NCBI GenBank assembly: GCA_016178015.1
Contig: JACOUB010000059.1
Span: forward strand, 1-64,000
DNA from: Methylocystis sp.
GTDB taxonomy: Bacteria; Pseudomonadota; Alphaproteobacteria; Rhizobiales; Beijerinckiaceae
Reading direction: 5' to 3'
Length of the DNA stretch: 64,000 bases
Positions within the stretch are counted from its first letter, which is position 1; each line of letters opens with the position of its first letter. Positions 1 through 7,457 of this stretch are shown in pieces. The notes beneath the pieces are model-generated. The model was not told the origin of the DNA. It ran no database searches and saw only the letters and a program-made list of their open reading frames with translations. The translations under genes and the position numbers were made by a program.

Positions 1-15
1 CAGGCCGGAAACCAA

Positions 16-1119
16 ATGCAAGCTGCAATGACAAGCGACGCCCCCTCCCTGTCCCTCCCCCGCTTCGCGGGAGAGGGGACCCTAGCGATCGAGGTTTCGC
101 TGCGTCCCGATGAAGCGCCGAGTCTGCTCCCTCTCCCGCGTAGCGGGGGAGGGTTGGGGAGGGGGCTCATAGGCGCTATCGCCCTCTTCGCGTTCATCGG
201 CCCCGCGCACGCCTATCTCGCTTACGTCAGCAACGAAAAGGGCAATACGATCACGATCATCGACACCGACAAGTTGGAGGCGATCAAAACCGTCAAGGTC
301 GGGCGGCGGCCGCGCGGCATCGAGTTGACGAAGGACGGCTCGGAACTGTTCATCTGCGCCGGCGACGACGACACCATCCAGGTTCTCGACACCAAGACAT
401 TGCAAATCACCGGCAATCTGCCGTCGGGCCCCGATCCCGAATTGCTGATTTTGAGCCCCGACGGCAAGACCGTCTATGTGTCGAACGAGAACGACAACCT
501 GGTCACCATGATCGATCCGATCCGCAAGACGCAGGTCGGCGACGTGCCGGTGGGCGTCGAGCCGGAGGGCATGGCCATCAGCCCCGACGGCAAGATTCTC
601 GTCAACACCTCGGAAACCACCAACATGGCGCATCTCATCGACACGCAGACCAAACAGATCGTCGCCAATATCCTGGTCGACGGCCGCCCGCGTTTCGCCG
701 AGTTCAAGAAGGATGGCTCGGAACTGTGGGTGTCTTCGGAAGTCGGCGGAACCGTCTCCGTCATCGATCCGCAAACGCATACAGTGAAACAAAAGATCGG
801 CTTTGACATCCCCGGTCTCTCCAAGGAAGCCATTCAGCCGATCGGCATTTCCCTCACGCGCGACGGCAAACATGCGTTCGTCGCGCTGGGACCGGCCAAT
901 CGGGTCGCGGTGATCGACGCGCAAACCAAGAAAATCGAGAAATACCTTCTGGTCGGACAGCGCGTGTGGCATCTCGCCTTGACGCCCGACGAAAAATATC
1001 TGTTGACCGCCAACGGCGTGTCGAACGACGTGTCGGTGATCGACGTGGCAAGCCTAAAGGTGGTGAAGTCGATTCCGGTCGGCGCCTTCCCATGGGGCGT
1101 CGTGGCGGCGCCGCAATGA
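16..1119 (+). CDS. PQQ-catabolism-associated YVTN beta-propeller protein
   Basis: Secreted or periplasmic beta-propeller protein of the type found beside PQQ-dependent alcohol dehydrogenases with a two-part ABC transporter. YVTN-like blades recur through the chain, for example LAYVSNEKGNTITIID, KTVYVSNENDNLVTMID and YLLTANGVSNDVSVID, giving about seven repeats. A hydrophobic segment (LIGAIALFAFIGPAHA, about residues 52-67) ends in AHA and is a good signal peptide with maturation before YLAYVSN. The first 50 residues encode the dispersed GC-rich repeat R1 and are probably not ancestral. An alternative TTG start at 154 would give a normal 20-residue signal peptide, but its purine-rich ribosome site is too close. 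The stop overlaps the next ATG (ATGA), indicating coupling. The family assignment is strong; the start is uncertain. Confidence 0.85.
   Translation: MQAAMTSDAPSLSLPRFAGEGTLAIEVSLRPDEAPSLLPLPRSGGGLGRGLIGAIALFAFIGPAHAYLAYVSNEKGNTITIIDTDKLEAIKTVKVGRRPRGIELTKDGSELFICAGDDDTIQVLDTKTLQITGNLPSGPDPELLILSPDGKTVYVSNENDNLVTMIDPIRKTQVGDVPVGVEPEGMAISPDGKILVNTSETTNMAHLIDTQTKQIVANILVDGRPRFAEFKKDGSELWVSSEVGGTVSVIDPQTHTVKQKIGFDIPGLSKEAIQPIGISLTRDGKHAFVALGPANRVAVIDAQTKKIEKYLLVGQRVWHLALTPDEKYLLTANGVSNDVSVIDVASLKVVKSIPVGAFPWGVVAAPQ
41..168. repeat. Dispersed GC-rich repeat R1, copy 1, inside coding sequence
   Basis: The copy opens with a pyrimidine-rich arm (ccctccctgtccctccccc), has a hairpin around cgcttcgcg, and closes with ctccctctcccgcg...gcgggggagggttgggg. 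The same framework recurs at 1893-2100, 33211-33340, 43023-43212, 55109-55280 and 63912-64000. Here it encodes the N-terminal residues of the beta-propeller gene. Confidence 0.85.
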
Positions 1120-1874
1120 CGCACGCGCCGCCTGCCTTGCGCATTGCCCATGTCAGCCACTCCTATGGCGCACGCCAGGCGCTGGACGATGTGAGCTTTT
1201 GCGTCGAACGCGGCCGTTTCGCCGTTCTGCTCGGCCTCAATGGCGCCGGCAAGAGCACGCTGTTTGCGCTCGTCACGCGTCTCTATGCGACGCGGGACGG
1301 CGCGATCGAAATCTTCGGCTGCGACGTCGCACGCGAGTCGAGCGAGGCGCTGCGGCGCGTCGGCGTCGTCTTTCAGGCGCGCACGCTCGATCTTGAACTG
1401 AGCGTTGTGCAAAATCTCGTCTATCACGCCGCGCTGCACGGCGTCGGCGGGACCGAGGCCAAACGGCGCGCCGAGGCGGCGCTGCAGCGCGCCGGCTTGG
1501 CGGGACGCGCTCATGACAAGACCCGCAACCTTTCCGGCGGGCAGATGCGCCGCGTGGAAATCGCGCGAGCGTTGTTGCACGAGCCGCGCTTGCTGCTGCT
1601 CGACGAGCCGACCGTCGGTCTCGACATCAAGGCGCGCGCCGAAATTTTGGCGCATGTGCGGGACTTGGTCGATAGGGAAGGACTAGCCGTATTGTGGACG
1701 ACGCATCTCATCGACGAGGTCAAGGAGAGCGACGCGGTCGTCATCCTTCACGAGGGCAAAACCCTCGCCATTGGAACGGCCGCCGCCATTATCGCGTCGA
1801 GCGGCGCGCAAAACATCGGCGAAGCTTTCGAGCGGCTGACAGGCGTCGAGACCGCGAACGGCGGCGTTGGTTGA
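1116..1874 (+). CDS. ABC transporter ATP-binding subunit, PQQ alcohol dehydrogenase system
   Basis: Cytoplasmic ATPase of a two-component ABC-2 type exporter, 252 aa. Walker A is GLNGAGKST at about 40-48, the signature LSGGQ lies at 139-143, and Walker B LLLLDEPTVGLD ends at about 170. The H-loop is TTHLIDE. ATG 1116 is chosen because it overlaps the upstream stop as ATGA; a longer in-frame extension only copies the upstream gene in another frame. With the beta-propeller gene before it and the permease after it, it matches the three-gene set known beside PQQ-dependent alcohol catabolism. The transported substrate is unknown. The dehydrogenase genes would lie left of this window. Confidence 0.9.
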   Translation: MTHAPPALRIAHVSHSYGARQALDDVSFCVERGRFAVLLGLNGAGKSTLFALVTRLYATRDGAIEIFGCDVARESSEALRRVGVVFQARTLDLELSVVQNLVYHAALHGVGGTEAKRRAEAALQRAGLAGRAHDKTRNLSGGQMRRVEIARALLHEPRLLLLDEPTVGLDIKARAEILAHVRDLVDREGLAVLWTTHLIDEVKESDAVVILHEGKTLAIGTAAAIIASSGAQNIGEAFERLTGVETANGGVG

Positions 1875-1892
1875 GAGCGCTCGATCCGCGCA

Positions 1893-2100
1893 CATTCCCT
1901 CTCCCCGGTCACGGGGAGAGGGTCAGGGTGAGGGGCTTGGGGTATCGCCAAAAATGAATCCCAACCGATAAGGCGGCATTGATGACATTACCCCCGGCCC
2001 CTCACCCCAACCCTCTCCCCGACGCAAACCGGGGGTTCCCGGTTTGCGCATCAGATGCGGAAGTCGGCAACAGCCGACTTCCGAGCGGGGAGAGGGAGAA
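1893..2100. repeat. R1 repeat copy 2 with two nested hairpins
   Basis: A small hairpin (ccctctccccggtcacggggagaggg, 1897-1922) is followed by a longer R1 copy from about 1990. Two perfect hairpins are nested in that copy: arms CGCAAACCGGG/CCCGGTTTGCG at 2023-2048 and GGAAGTCGGC/GCCGACTTCC at 2059-2082. The second hairpin is nearly the same as one nested in the copy at 43 kb. Most of this copy is read in frame as the start of the permease gene. Confidence 0.8.
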
Positions 2101-2917
2101 CGTCCGAGACGGCTTCACGGCCCGGCAATATGCGATCTGCCTGCATGGCGTCGTCTGGCGCGAAGCGTTGCGCTTCCTGCATCAGCGCGAGCGCTTCGTC
2201 TCCGCCCTGGTGCGCCCGCTCGTCTGGCTGTTCATCTTCGCCGCCGGATTTCGCCAGGTGCTCGGCGTCTCCATCATCCCGCCCTACGAAACTTACGTGC
2301 TCTACGAGGTCTATATTACGCCCGGCCTGATGGCGATGATCCAACTGTTCAACGGCATGCAGTCGTCGCTGTCGATGGTCTATGATCGCGAGATGGGCAA
2401 TATGCGCACGCTGCTCGTCTCGCCCTTTCCGCGCTGGTTTCTGCTCGCCGCAAAATTGCTGGCCGGCGTCGCGGTGTCGGTGCTGCAGGTTTACGCCTAC
2501 CTCGTCATCGCCTGGCTTTGGGACATCGAACCGCCGACGCCGGCTGGCTACGTCGCCGTGCTTCCCGCGCTCATTCTGGCGGGGCTGATGTTCGGCGCGC
2601 TCGGCATGTTGCTGTCCTCGCTGATCCGGCAGCTCGAGAATTTCGCCGGCGTGATGAATTTCGTGATCTTCCCGATGTTTTTCGCTTCATCCGCGCTTTA
2701 TCCGCTGTGGCGCGTCAAGGAGTCCGGTCCCTGGCTTTATTGGGTGTGCCTCGCCAATCCGTTCACCCACGCGGTCGAGCTGATCCGCTTCGCCTTCCAT
2801 CAGAAGATCGCGTGGGATTCACTCGCCGTCACGGCGGGCTTTACCAGCGTTTTCCTGATCGCGGCGATTCTCGCCTATGATCCGGCCAAGGGCATGTTCA
2901 TGCGCAAGGGCGGGTGA
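1979..2917 (+). CDS. ABC-2 type permease, PQQ alcohol dehydrogenase system
   Basis: Integral membrane permease partner of the preceding ATPase. The conserved body begins near FTARQYAICLHGVVWREALR (about residue 46) and has six predicted hydrophobic segments, as in ABC-2 permeases; the central segment FAGVMNFVIFPMFFASSALY is typical. Residues 1-45 encode the repeat R1 with nested hairpins (for example SDAEVGNSRL), so this N-terminus is repeat-derived or the true start is a non-ATG codon near 2113-2140 that I cannot fix. The ATPase gene ends 104 bp upstream, and the repeat fills that gap. It is probably cotranscribed with the two genes before it. Confidence 0.85.
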   Translation: MMTLPPAPHPNPLPDANRGFPVCASDAEVGNSRLPSGERENVRDGFTARQYAICLHGVVWREALRFLHQRERFVSALVRPLVWLFIFAAGFRQVLGVSIIPPYETYVLYEVYITPGLMAMIQLFNGMQSSLSMVYDREMGNMRTLLVSPFPRWFLLAAKLLAGVAVSVLQVYAYLVIAWLWDIEPPTPAGYVAVLPALILAGLMFGALGMLLSSLIRQLENFAGVMNFVIFPMFFASSALYPLWRVKESGPWLYWVCLANPFTHAVELIRFAFHQKIAWDSLAVTAGFTSVFLIAAILAYDPAKGMFMRKGG

Positions 2918-2956
2918 CAAAGAATCGCTGGTCGAGGTTGGGAAGCGCGAGGCTTC

Positions 2957-3469
2957 TCAGCGCGGATGTTCCGTCGCGCCTTTGTTGGCGGTTGCGAGAG
3001 GCAGGAAGAGCGACATGGGCCGGCTGGCGAACGGGCAAAATCCTTGCAGCCGGTAAAAGGCGACGGCGTCCTCATCCTTCGCCTCGACGATGAGCGCGAA
3101 GGCCGTCGTATCGCCTTTGAGAACTCGGAGCGCCGCATCGGCAAGCAGCGCGCCGCCGAGCCCTTGGCGATGAAAGCGCTGATCGACGGCGAGACGACCG
3201 ACGAGCGCCGCCGGCAAGATCGGGTAGCGCGGGAGGCGTTTCAGCGCTTCCGTCGGCAGATCGTTCGCCGGAACGCTTGTCGCCGCGAGCGTGTAGTAGC
3301 CGGCGATCGTATTCGTCGCTGTTTCCACGAGGACGAAACAACTCGCCACGAGCCGCTTCACATCCTGCGAAGCCTGTGCACGGAGATAGCGGTCGAGCGG
3401 CGCCGCGCCGCAGGAGAAGGCCGAACGATCGTGAGCGCCGAGCGGCTCGATGACGAACTTGCCCCTCAC
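2957..3469 (-). CDS. GNAT-family acetyltransferase toxin (TacT-like)
   Basis: GNAT N-acetyltransferase, 170 aa. The acetyl-CoA loop is RFHRQGLGGALLADA (about 113-127), preceded by VGRLAVD, with a late Tyr in AVAFYRLQGF, which in TacT-type toxins acts as the general acid. Toxins of this group acetylate aminoacyl-tRNA and block translation; that activity is a family inference. The GTG start at 3469 overlaps the stop of the upstream DUF1778 gene by four bases, the normal antitoxin-toxin arrangement. The gene converges on the ABC permease with a 39-bp gap. Confidence 0.87.
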   Translation of the reverse strand: MRGKFVIEPLGAHDRSAFSCGAAPLDRYLRAQASQDVKRLVASCFVLVETATNTIAGYYTLAATSVPANDLPTEALKRLPRYPILPAALVGRLAVDQRFHRQGLGGALLADAALRVLKGDTTAFALIVEAKDEDAVAFYRLQGFCPFASRPMSLFLPLATANKGATEHPR

Positions 3470-3741
3470 CGCGACTCTTTGATCAACTCACGGTGACGGC
3501 GAAAGGCGCGCCGCAGCGCCGGGGTCGGCTCGGGAGGGTTGAGGACGGCCGCGACGAAGGCGCGTTGATCTTCGAGCGACAGCCGGATCACCTGCGCTTG
3601 CTCGACGCGCCGCTCCGCCGCCTCTTGTGCGGCGGTAACGACGAAATCGGTCACGGAACGGCCTTCGAGTTCCGCCGCCCTTTTGAGAAGAGCTTGCAGA
3701 TCGGGCGTGATGCGGGCTTCGAGGCGCGCGGTTTTGGTCAT
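3466..3741 (-). CDS. DUF1778 antitoxin (TacA-like)
   Basis: Small ribbon-helix-helix antitoxin of the DUF1778 family, 91 aa. The DNA-binding N-terminus is MTKTARLEARITPDLQALLK, followed by RAAELEGRSVTDFVVTAA and a C-terminal toxin-wrapping tail ending RRHRELIKESR. ATG 3741 is preferred to a longer reading from 3879 because residues before MTKTA do not fit the family and overlap the divergent gene. It is translated first and coupled to the acetyltransferase. It should repress its own promoter, which must lie in 3742-3860, shared with the divergent MNT gene. Confidence 0.87.
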   Translation of the reverse strand: MTKTARLEARITPDLQALLKRAAELEGRSVTDFVVTAAQEAAERRVEQAQVIRLSLEDQRAFVAAVLNPPEPTPALRRAFRRHRELIKESR

Positions 3742-3859
3742 GCGCGTATTGTACGGCAATGAGACGCACGAGTCGAGCCCGCCGATCAGCGGCTTGACCG
3801 ATGCGAAAGACGCTTGCGCAAATTCAGCCCTTAGGTAAGCTTTCGCGCAGGAGTCTGCG

Positions 3860-4198
3860 TTGAGCGGCATTGATCCCAAAACCGATTTCGCCGCGCACGC
3901 TTTTTTGGCGCGCCTCGAGGGTCAATATGAAGTCGCGGGCGCTGTGCTTTTCGGCAGCCGGGCGCGCGGCGACAATCGGCCTGAAAGCGATGCGGACGTT
4001 TTGGTGCTTTTGCGCGGGCCGCCAGGGTCTCTGGTCGCCACCAAGCTCGCCATGGTCGATGCGGCCTACGAGGTCGAACTCGACACCGGCGTCGTGATTT
4101 CTCCCCTGCCCGTTTGGGAAGAGGAGTGGGAGCATCCCGAAACCTGGACCAACCCTCGCCTGCTCGAAAACATCCGTCGCGAGGGAGTGCCTCTTTGA
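3860..4198 (+). CDS. MNT-type nucleotidyltransferase, antitoxin of HEPN/MNT pair
   Basis: Minimal nucleotidyltransferase, 112 aa. The hallmark GS-x9-D-x-D motif is GSRARGDNRPESDADVLV at about 32-49, with a later acidic residue in VELDTGVV. In HEPN/MNT modules this enzyme modifies (AMPylates or similar) the HEPN toxin and neutralises it; here that role is inferred. The stop overlaps the TTG start of the HEPN gene (TTGA), so the two are translationally coupled. It is divergent from the DUF1778/GNAT module. Confidence 0.87.
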   Translation: MSGIDPKTDFAAHAFLARLEGQYEVAGAVLFGSRARGDNRPESDADVLVLLRGPPGSLVATKLAMVDAAYEVELDTGVVISPLPVWEEEWEHPETWTNPRLLENIRREGVPL

Positions 4199-4584
4199 CC
4201 CCCGCCGATTTGCTGGAAAAGGCGGCCCGCGCCTTGAGTTCATCGCGGTCGCTTCTGGCCGAGGGCGATACGGACGGCGCTTGCAACCGCGCCTATTATG
4301 CAATGTTCAATGCCGCCCGCGCCGCCCTGATCGCGTCCGGCGCCCCGCCGGAAGCCGCCGGGGCAAAGACACACAGCGGCCTTCAGGCGTCTTTCAATCA
4401 ATATCTGATCAAGGCGGGCGCATTGCCGAGGAGGCTCGGGGCCGACTTGAGACGCGCTGAGCAGTTGCGACTCCTCGGCGATTACCTTGGCAATCCGATT
4501 TCGGAGCAGGATACAAATAAAATGCTCGGTCAGGCCGCAAATTTTGTCGAGGTCATCAGCAGTTGGATCGCTACTTCGAACTGA
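4195..4584 (+). CDS. HEPN-domain protein (UPF0332-like), toxin of HEPN/MNT pair
   Basis: Four-helix HEPN protein, 129 aa, from a TTG at 4195 that overlaps the MNT stop. The core is ACNRAYYAMFNAARAALIAS (about 29-48). HEPN ribonucleases carry R-x4-6-H; here Arg is present in RAYYAMF but the position usually held by His is Asn. The protein may therefore be a weak or inactive nuclease, or a His elsewhere (KTHSG, about residue 60) may serve. It ends 9 bp from a convergent gene. Confidence 0.85.
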   Translation: MTPADLLEKAARALSSSRSLLAEGDTDGACNRAYYAMFNAARAALIASGAPPEAAGAKTHSGLQASFNQYLIKAGALPRRLGADLRRAEQLRLLGDYLGNPISEQDTNKMLGQAANFVEVISSWIATSN

Positions 4585-4593
4585 CTCAGCTCC

Positions 4594-5505
4594 TTACCGA
4601 CTGCGCCGCTTGCCTGTGCCGCGCGAATCGTCCTTGCCGGTCGCCTCGTTGCTTCCAGCTTGCTTTTTGAAGCCCTTCGCCAGCTGCGCGGCGAGCGCCA
4701 GGGCGCGCGCTTCGGTGACGCGCAGCGCGCAATAGCCGTATTCGGCCTCCTGCCCGTAGGACCGGCATATTTCCTCGCGCCAGGACGAGAAGCCGGCCTG
4801 TTCGCGCACCAGCAGCGTGCGGAGCGCCTGGTCTTGCCGGGTTTTCTCATAAAGCGCCTTGAAATCGTTGCGAATGGTCTGTTCGACGCGGGCGCGCGTT
4901 CCGAGCATATCATTGGCGCGCTTGGGGTCGAATGCGGCCGTCGCCATGCCCCATAGGCCGGCGGGGTCGGTGCGGCAGTCGGCCTCCTCCAATTCGCAAG
5001 CCTTGCCGTCGTTGGTGACGAGGACGGCCCCGTCCAGGACCTCGAGAAAGAAGGGGCAGGCTGGAAAGTCCAACTGATAGCGGCGAAGCCCGGTCCGACT
5101 GCCTCGCGCTTGCAGCTGCAGCGGGGTTTCCGCAACGTCGACGCTGCAGGTCTCGCCGGAGCGCGAGAGGCGATCGCCGGAAAGCGTCAGCCTGGCGACC
5201 TGCGTCTCGTCCCCGGAGCGTTGGAATTCGATCGCGCTTCGCGATCCGTCGAGGTAGAGCATCTGTCCGACGATCGCGTCTTCGCTGGGGAGCTTCGGCG
5301 CGAGCGGCTTCACCCTGCCTTCCCCGCCCGGCCTGGCCCCTGCCGCATCGGCGGGCGCGGCGACCGAGCCCTCTGGGGCCGGCGCGATCGCTCCCGGCAA
5401 GGCAAGCTGCGCGAAGCCTCCCGGCGTCGCCGCGAAAAAAAGCAGCAGCGTGATCGCGAGAGCATTGCTCGGCTGAAGCTTGCTGCGGCGCAATCGGTTC
5501 GACAT
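4594..5505 (-). CDS. Secreted protein of unknown function
   Basis: Predicted periplasmic protein of 303 aa from ATG 5505. The signal peptide is NALAITLLLFFAATPGGFA at about 14-32. A low-complexity Ala/Pro linker (about 35-65) follows, then a globular domain with six or more Cys (ETCSVDV, FPACPFF, KACELEEADC, REEICRSYG, YGYCALR) that could form disulfides. The C-terminal part (NDFKALYEKTRQDQALRTLL to the end) resembles Lys/Arg-rich LprI-like modules, but I do not claim that family. The position just downstream of infC on the same strand suggests readthrough at most. No function can be assigned. Confidence 0.7.
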   Translation of the reverse strand: MSNRLRRSKLQPSNALAITLLLFFAATPGGFAQLALPGAIAPAPEGSVAAPADAAGARPGGEGRVKPLAPKLPSEDAIVGQMLYLDGSRSAIEFQRSGDETQVARLTLSGDRLSRSGETCSVDVAETPLQLQARGSRTGLRRYQLDFPACPFFLEVLDGAVLVTNDGKACELEEADCRTDPAGLWGMATAAFDPKRANDMLGTRARVEQTIRNDFKALYEKTRQDQALRTLLVREQAGFSSWREEICRSYGQEAEYGYCALRVTEARALALAAQLAKGFKKQAGSNEATGKDDSRGTGKRRSR

Positions 5506-5584
5506 CGAAACAACCAAGACACAAAAGGCGCGGCCCCGGCAAGCGGCTACCGAGGCCATGTCCTTAATGTTCGCGCGATCCGGG

Positions 5585-6124
5585 TCAGCGCGGCGCCAGC
5601 ACCATGATCATCTGGCGGCCCTCCATCGAGGGTTCGAGTTCGACCTTGGCCAGCGACGCGGTCTCCGATTTGACGCGGCTCAGCAGGCGATAGCCGATAT
5701 CCTGATGGGCGATCTCGCGGCCGCGAAACCGCAGCGTCACCTTGACCTTGTCGCCCTCTTCGAAGAAGCGGCGGACGGCCTTCATCTTCACGCCGTAATC
5801 ATGGTCGTCGATGCCCGGCCTGAGCTTGATCTCCTTGACCTCGACGATCTTTTGCTTCTTGCGGGCCTCGGCGGCCTTCTTCTGCTCAAGGAAACGAAAT
5901 TTCCCGTAATCGAGAATTTTGCACACCGGCGGCTCCGAATTGGGCGCGATCTCAACGAGATCGAGGCCCGCCGCTTCGGCCAGGCCGAGCGCTTCGAGAA
6001 GCGGCACGGTTCCGTGATTCTTGCCGTCGGAGTCGATCAGTTGCACGTCACGCGCGTGGATCTCCCGGTTGGTGCGCGGACCTTCTTTCTGCGGGGCCGC
6101 GACGCTCTTTATTGGACGTCGAAT
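5585..6124 (-). CDS. infC: Translation initiation factor IF-3 (AUU start)
   Basis: IF-3, 179 aa, binds the 30S subunit and checks start-codon selection. The N-domain begins after [10 protein letters not shown] and includes [17 protein letters not shown]; the linker is [15 protein letters not shown]; the C-domain contains [17 protein letters not shown] and [13 protein letters not shown]. No ATG or GTG gives a full N-terminus. An ATT codon at 6124-6122 does, with AAGGAG at 6137-6132, seven bases upstream, and encodes [23 protein letters not shown] starts are the classic feature of infC and allow IF-3 autoregulation. The usual followers rpmI and rplT are not adjacent. Confidence 0.93.
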   Translation of the reverse strand: MRRPIKSVAAPQKEGPRTNREIHARDVQLIDSDGKNHGTVPLLEALGLAEAAGLDLVEIAPNSEPPVCKILDYGKFRFLEQKKAAEARKKQKIVEVKEIKLRPGIDDHDYGVKMKAVRRFFEEGDKVKVTLRFRGREIAHQDIGYRLLSRVKSETASLAKVELEPSMEGRQMIMVLAPR

Positions 6125-6131
6125 GGATGTT

Positions 6132-6137
6132 CTCCTT
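6132..6137 (-). promoter_or_regulatory. Ribosome binding site that decides the infC AUU start
   Basis: AAGGAG on the minus strand sits seven bases before the ATT codon at 6124-6122. No competing ATG is in frame nearby, so this site supports the non-canonical start. Confidence 0.8.
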
Positions 6138-6338
6138 GAGAGTGTGGAAGAAAATTGGGCAGCGCCCGTTTACTAACTCTTTCGCCGCGCCGATGCGAGG
6201 AACAAAACGCGTCGCCCAGCGGCAAGTTCCCGACAGGCTGATCCGAAACTGTTAAAAAATCGCGTTCTCGCGCCGTCTTCCCGCCCCCTGGCGGCGCGAC
6301 CAATCTCCGGGACTTCGACAGCTGTTGCGGCGAACGGC

Positions 6339-6569
6339 TCATGCGCACTCGCCGAGCCCCGAGCAACAACCGCCGCAGGCGCCGCCGCCGCCCATGCCGG
6401 CGCAGGGCGCGTCCGACGCCTCGTCGCCGCCGGCGGGTTTGGCGATCAGCGAGAGTTGGCGGGCGAGTTCCGCGCTGCCGCAGGCTGGACATTCCGGGGT
6501 CTCGTGCGAGCGCACCAGCGTCTCGAATTCATGATCGCAATCATTGCAGCGATAGGCGTAGAGCGGCAT
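6339..6569 (-). CDS. FmdB-family zinc ribbon protein, probable internal start
   Basis: This 76-aa reading starts at ATG 6569, preceded by GAGGAG five bases upstream. It encodes MPLYAYRCNDCDHEFETLV with Cys pairs CNDC and CPAC as in FmdB-type putative regulatory zinc ribbons, then a Gly/Cys-rich tail (GGGGACGGCCSGLGECA). The length and start match stand-alone FmdB proteins. It is in the same frame as the upstream amidase, so the zinc ribbon could appear both as a fusion domain and as a separate small protein. Proteins of this family are small and their exact role is unclear. Confidence 0.75.
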   Translation of the reverse strand: MPLYAYRCNDCDHEFETLVRSHETPECPACGSAELARQLSLIAKPAGGDEASDAPCAGMGGGGACGGCCSGLGECA

Positions 6570-7409
6570 GGTCTCCTCGGCTTCGGGGCGGTCAGCAGAC
6601 GACTGGCGCATATGCGCCAGCCGCGCCGGCGATGCAAGACAATTCGCAGGCGGCGGGTCTTCCCAGTTCAGCGCCTTGAAATCGAAACCGGCTTCGATCG
6701 TGGGCTTGATCACCTGAAAATACGGCGAGACGTCGAAGTCTCGCGGCACAAACAGGCTGTGATGCCGAATCCGCAGGATTTCCTCGATGCAGTCGGGGCA
6801 ATCGATTCTGTCCGCGCTGCGAAAGCTGATTTCGGGCAAGATCGGATAGCGGATCGATTGGAAGGCCTGCGCAATCAGCGTCGAACAAATCGCGCGAGTC
6901 GGATCGCCGCTGCCCAGCGCGATCAGGCGGCGACGAAAACGCGAGGGAACGGGCGGCATTGGCAGAAGGTAACGGACGAGATCGAAAACATTGCGCAAGT
7001 CATAGCGGTGGCCGAGCCGCTGGATGGCGAAATTGGCGACCGCCCGGCGGTCGTCGTCGGTCAAGCCCACGGCTCGGCAGATTCGCGTGTGTAAGCCAGC
7101 GAACATTTCGACGCCCACGCTTCGAACGCCCGCAACCACGTCCGCTTCGATGAAACAGTGAGCCGGGTTCCCGCCGGCCTCGGCCAAGTGCGAGCCGACG
7201 TAGAGCGCGGCATGCGACCAGGTCGACTGTGACAGATATTTGATCGCCGTGCTCACCCGGCTTTGGCTCTCGATGAGCAGGACGTCGGCTGGTTGCAAGG
7301 AAGCGAGCAATTGTTCCGGAAGCAACGCCGGAGCGGTTCCCTGGACCTGGACCGGCTTGGCGAGGAAGCGAGCCAGCCGGCGCCCCAACCATGACAGACC
7401 AATGCCCAC
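6339..7409 (-). CDS. YiiX-like permuted papain-fold amidase, in-frame fusion to FmdB zinc ribbon
   Basis: The first about 270 residues form a circularly permuted NlpC/P60-type cysteine amidase/hydrolase: His in STWSHAALYVG precedes Cys in TRAICSTLIAQAF, the order expected for YiiX/LRAT-like permuted enzymes. The reading frame then continues without a stop into an FmdB-type zinc ribbon (MPLYAYRCNDCDHEF, CPACGS). The N-terminus is uncertain: GTG 7409 has GGGAG ten bases upstream, and a TTG at 7445 is also in frame. The substrate is unknown. The fusion may be real, or two proteins may be made because the FmdB part has its own start. Confidence 0.75.
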   Translation of the reverse strand: MGIGLSWLGRRLARFLAKPVQVQGTAPALLPEQLLASLQPADVLLIESQSRVSTAIKYLSQSTWSHAALYVGSHLAEAGGNPAHCFIEADVVAGVRSVGVEMFAGLHTRICRAVGLTDDDRRAVANFAIQRLGHRYDLRNVFDLVRYLLPMPPVPSRFRRRLIALGSGDPTRAICSTLIAQAFQSIRYPILPEISFRSADRIDCPDCIEEILRIRHHSLFVPRDFDVSPYFQVIKPTIEAGFDFKALNWEDPPPANCLASPARLAHMRQSSADRPEAEETMPLYAYRCNDCDHEFETLVRSHETPECPACGSAELARQLSLIAKPAGGDEASDAPCAGMGGGGACGGCCSGLGECA

Positions 7410-7457
7410 GGCGTTGACGCTCCCTGTTTCCCGGTCGCTTGCCAAGCTCGCCGGCGC

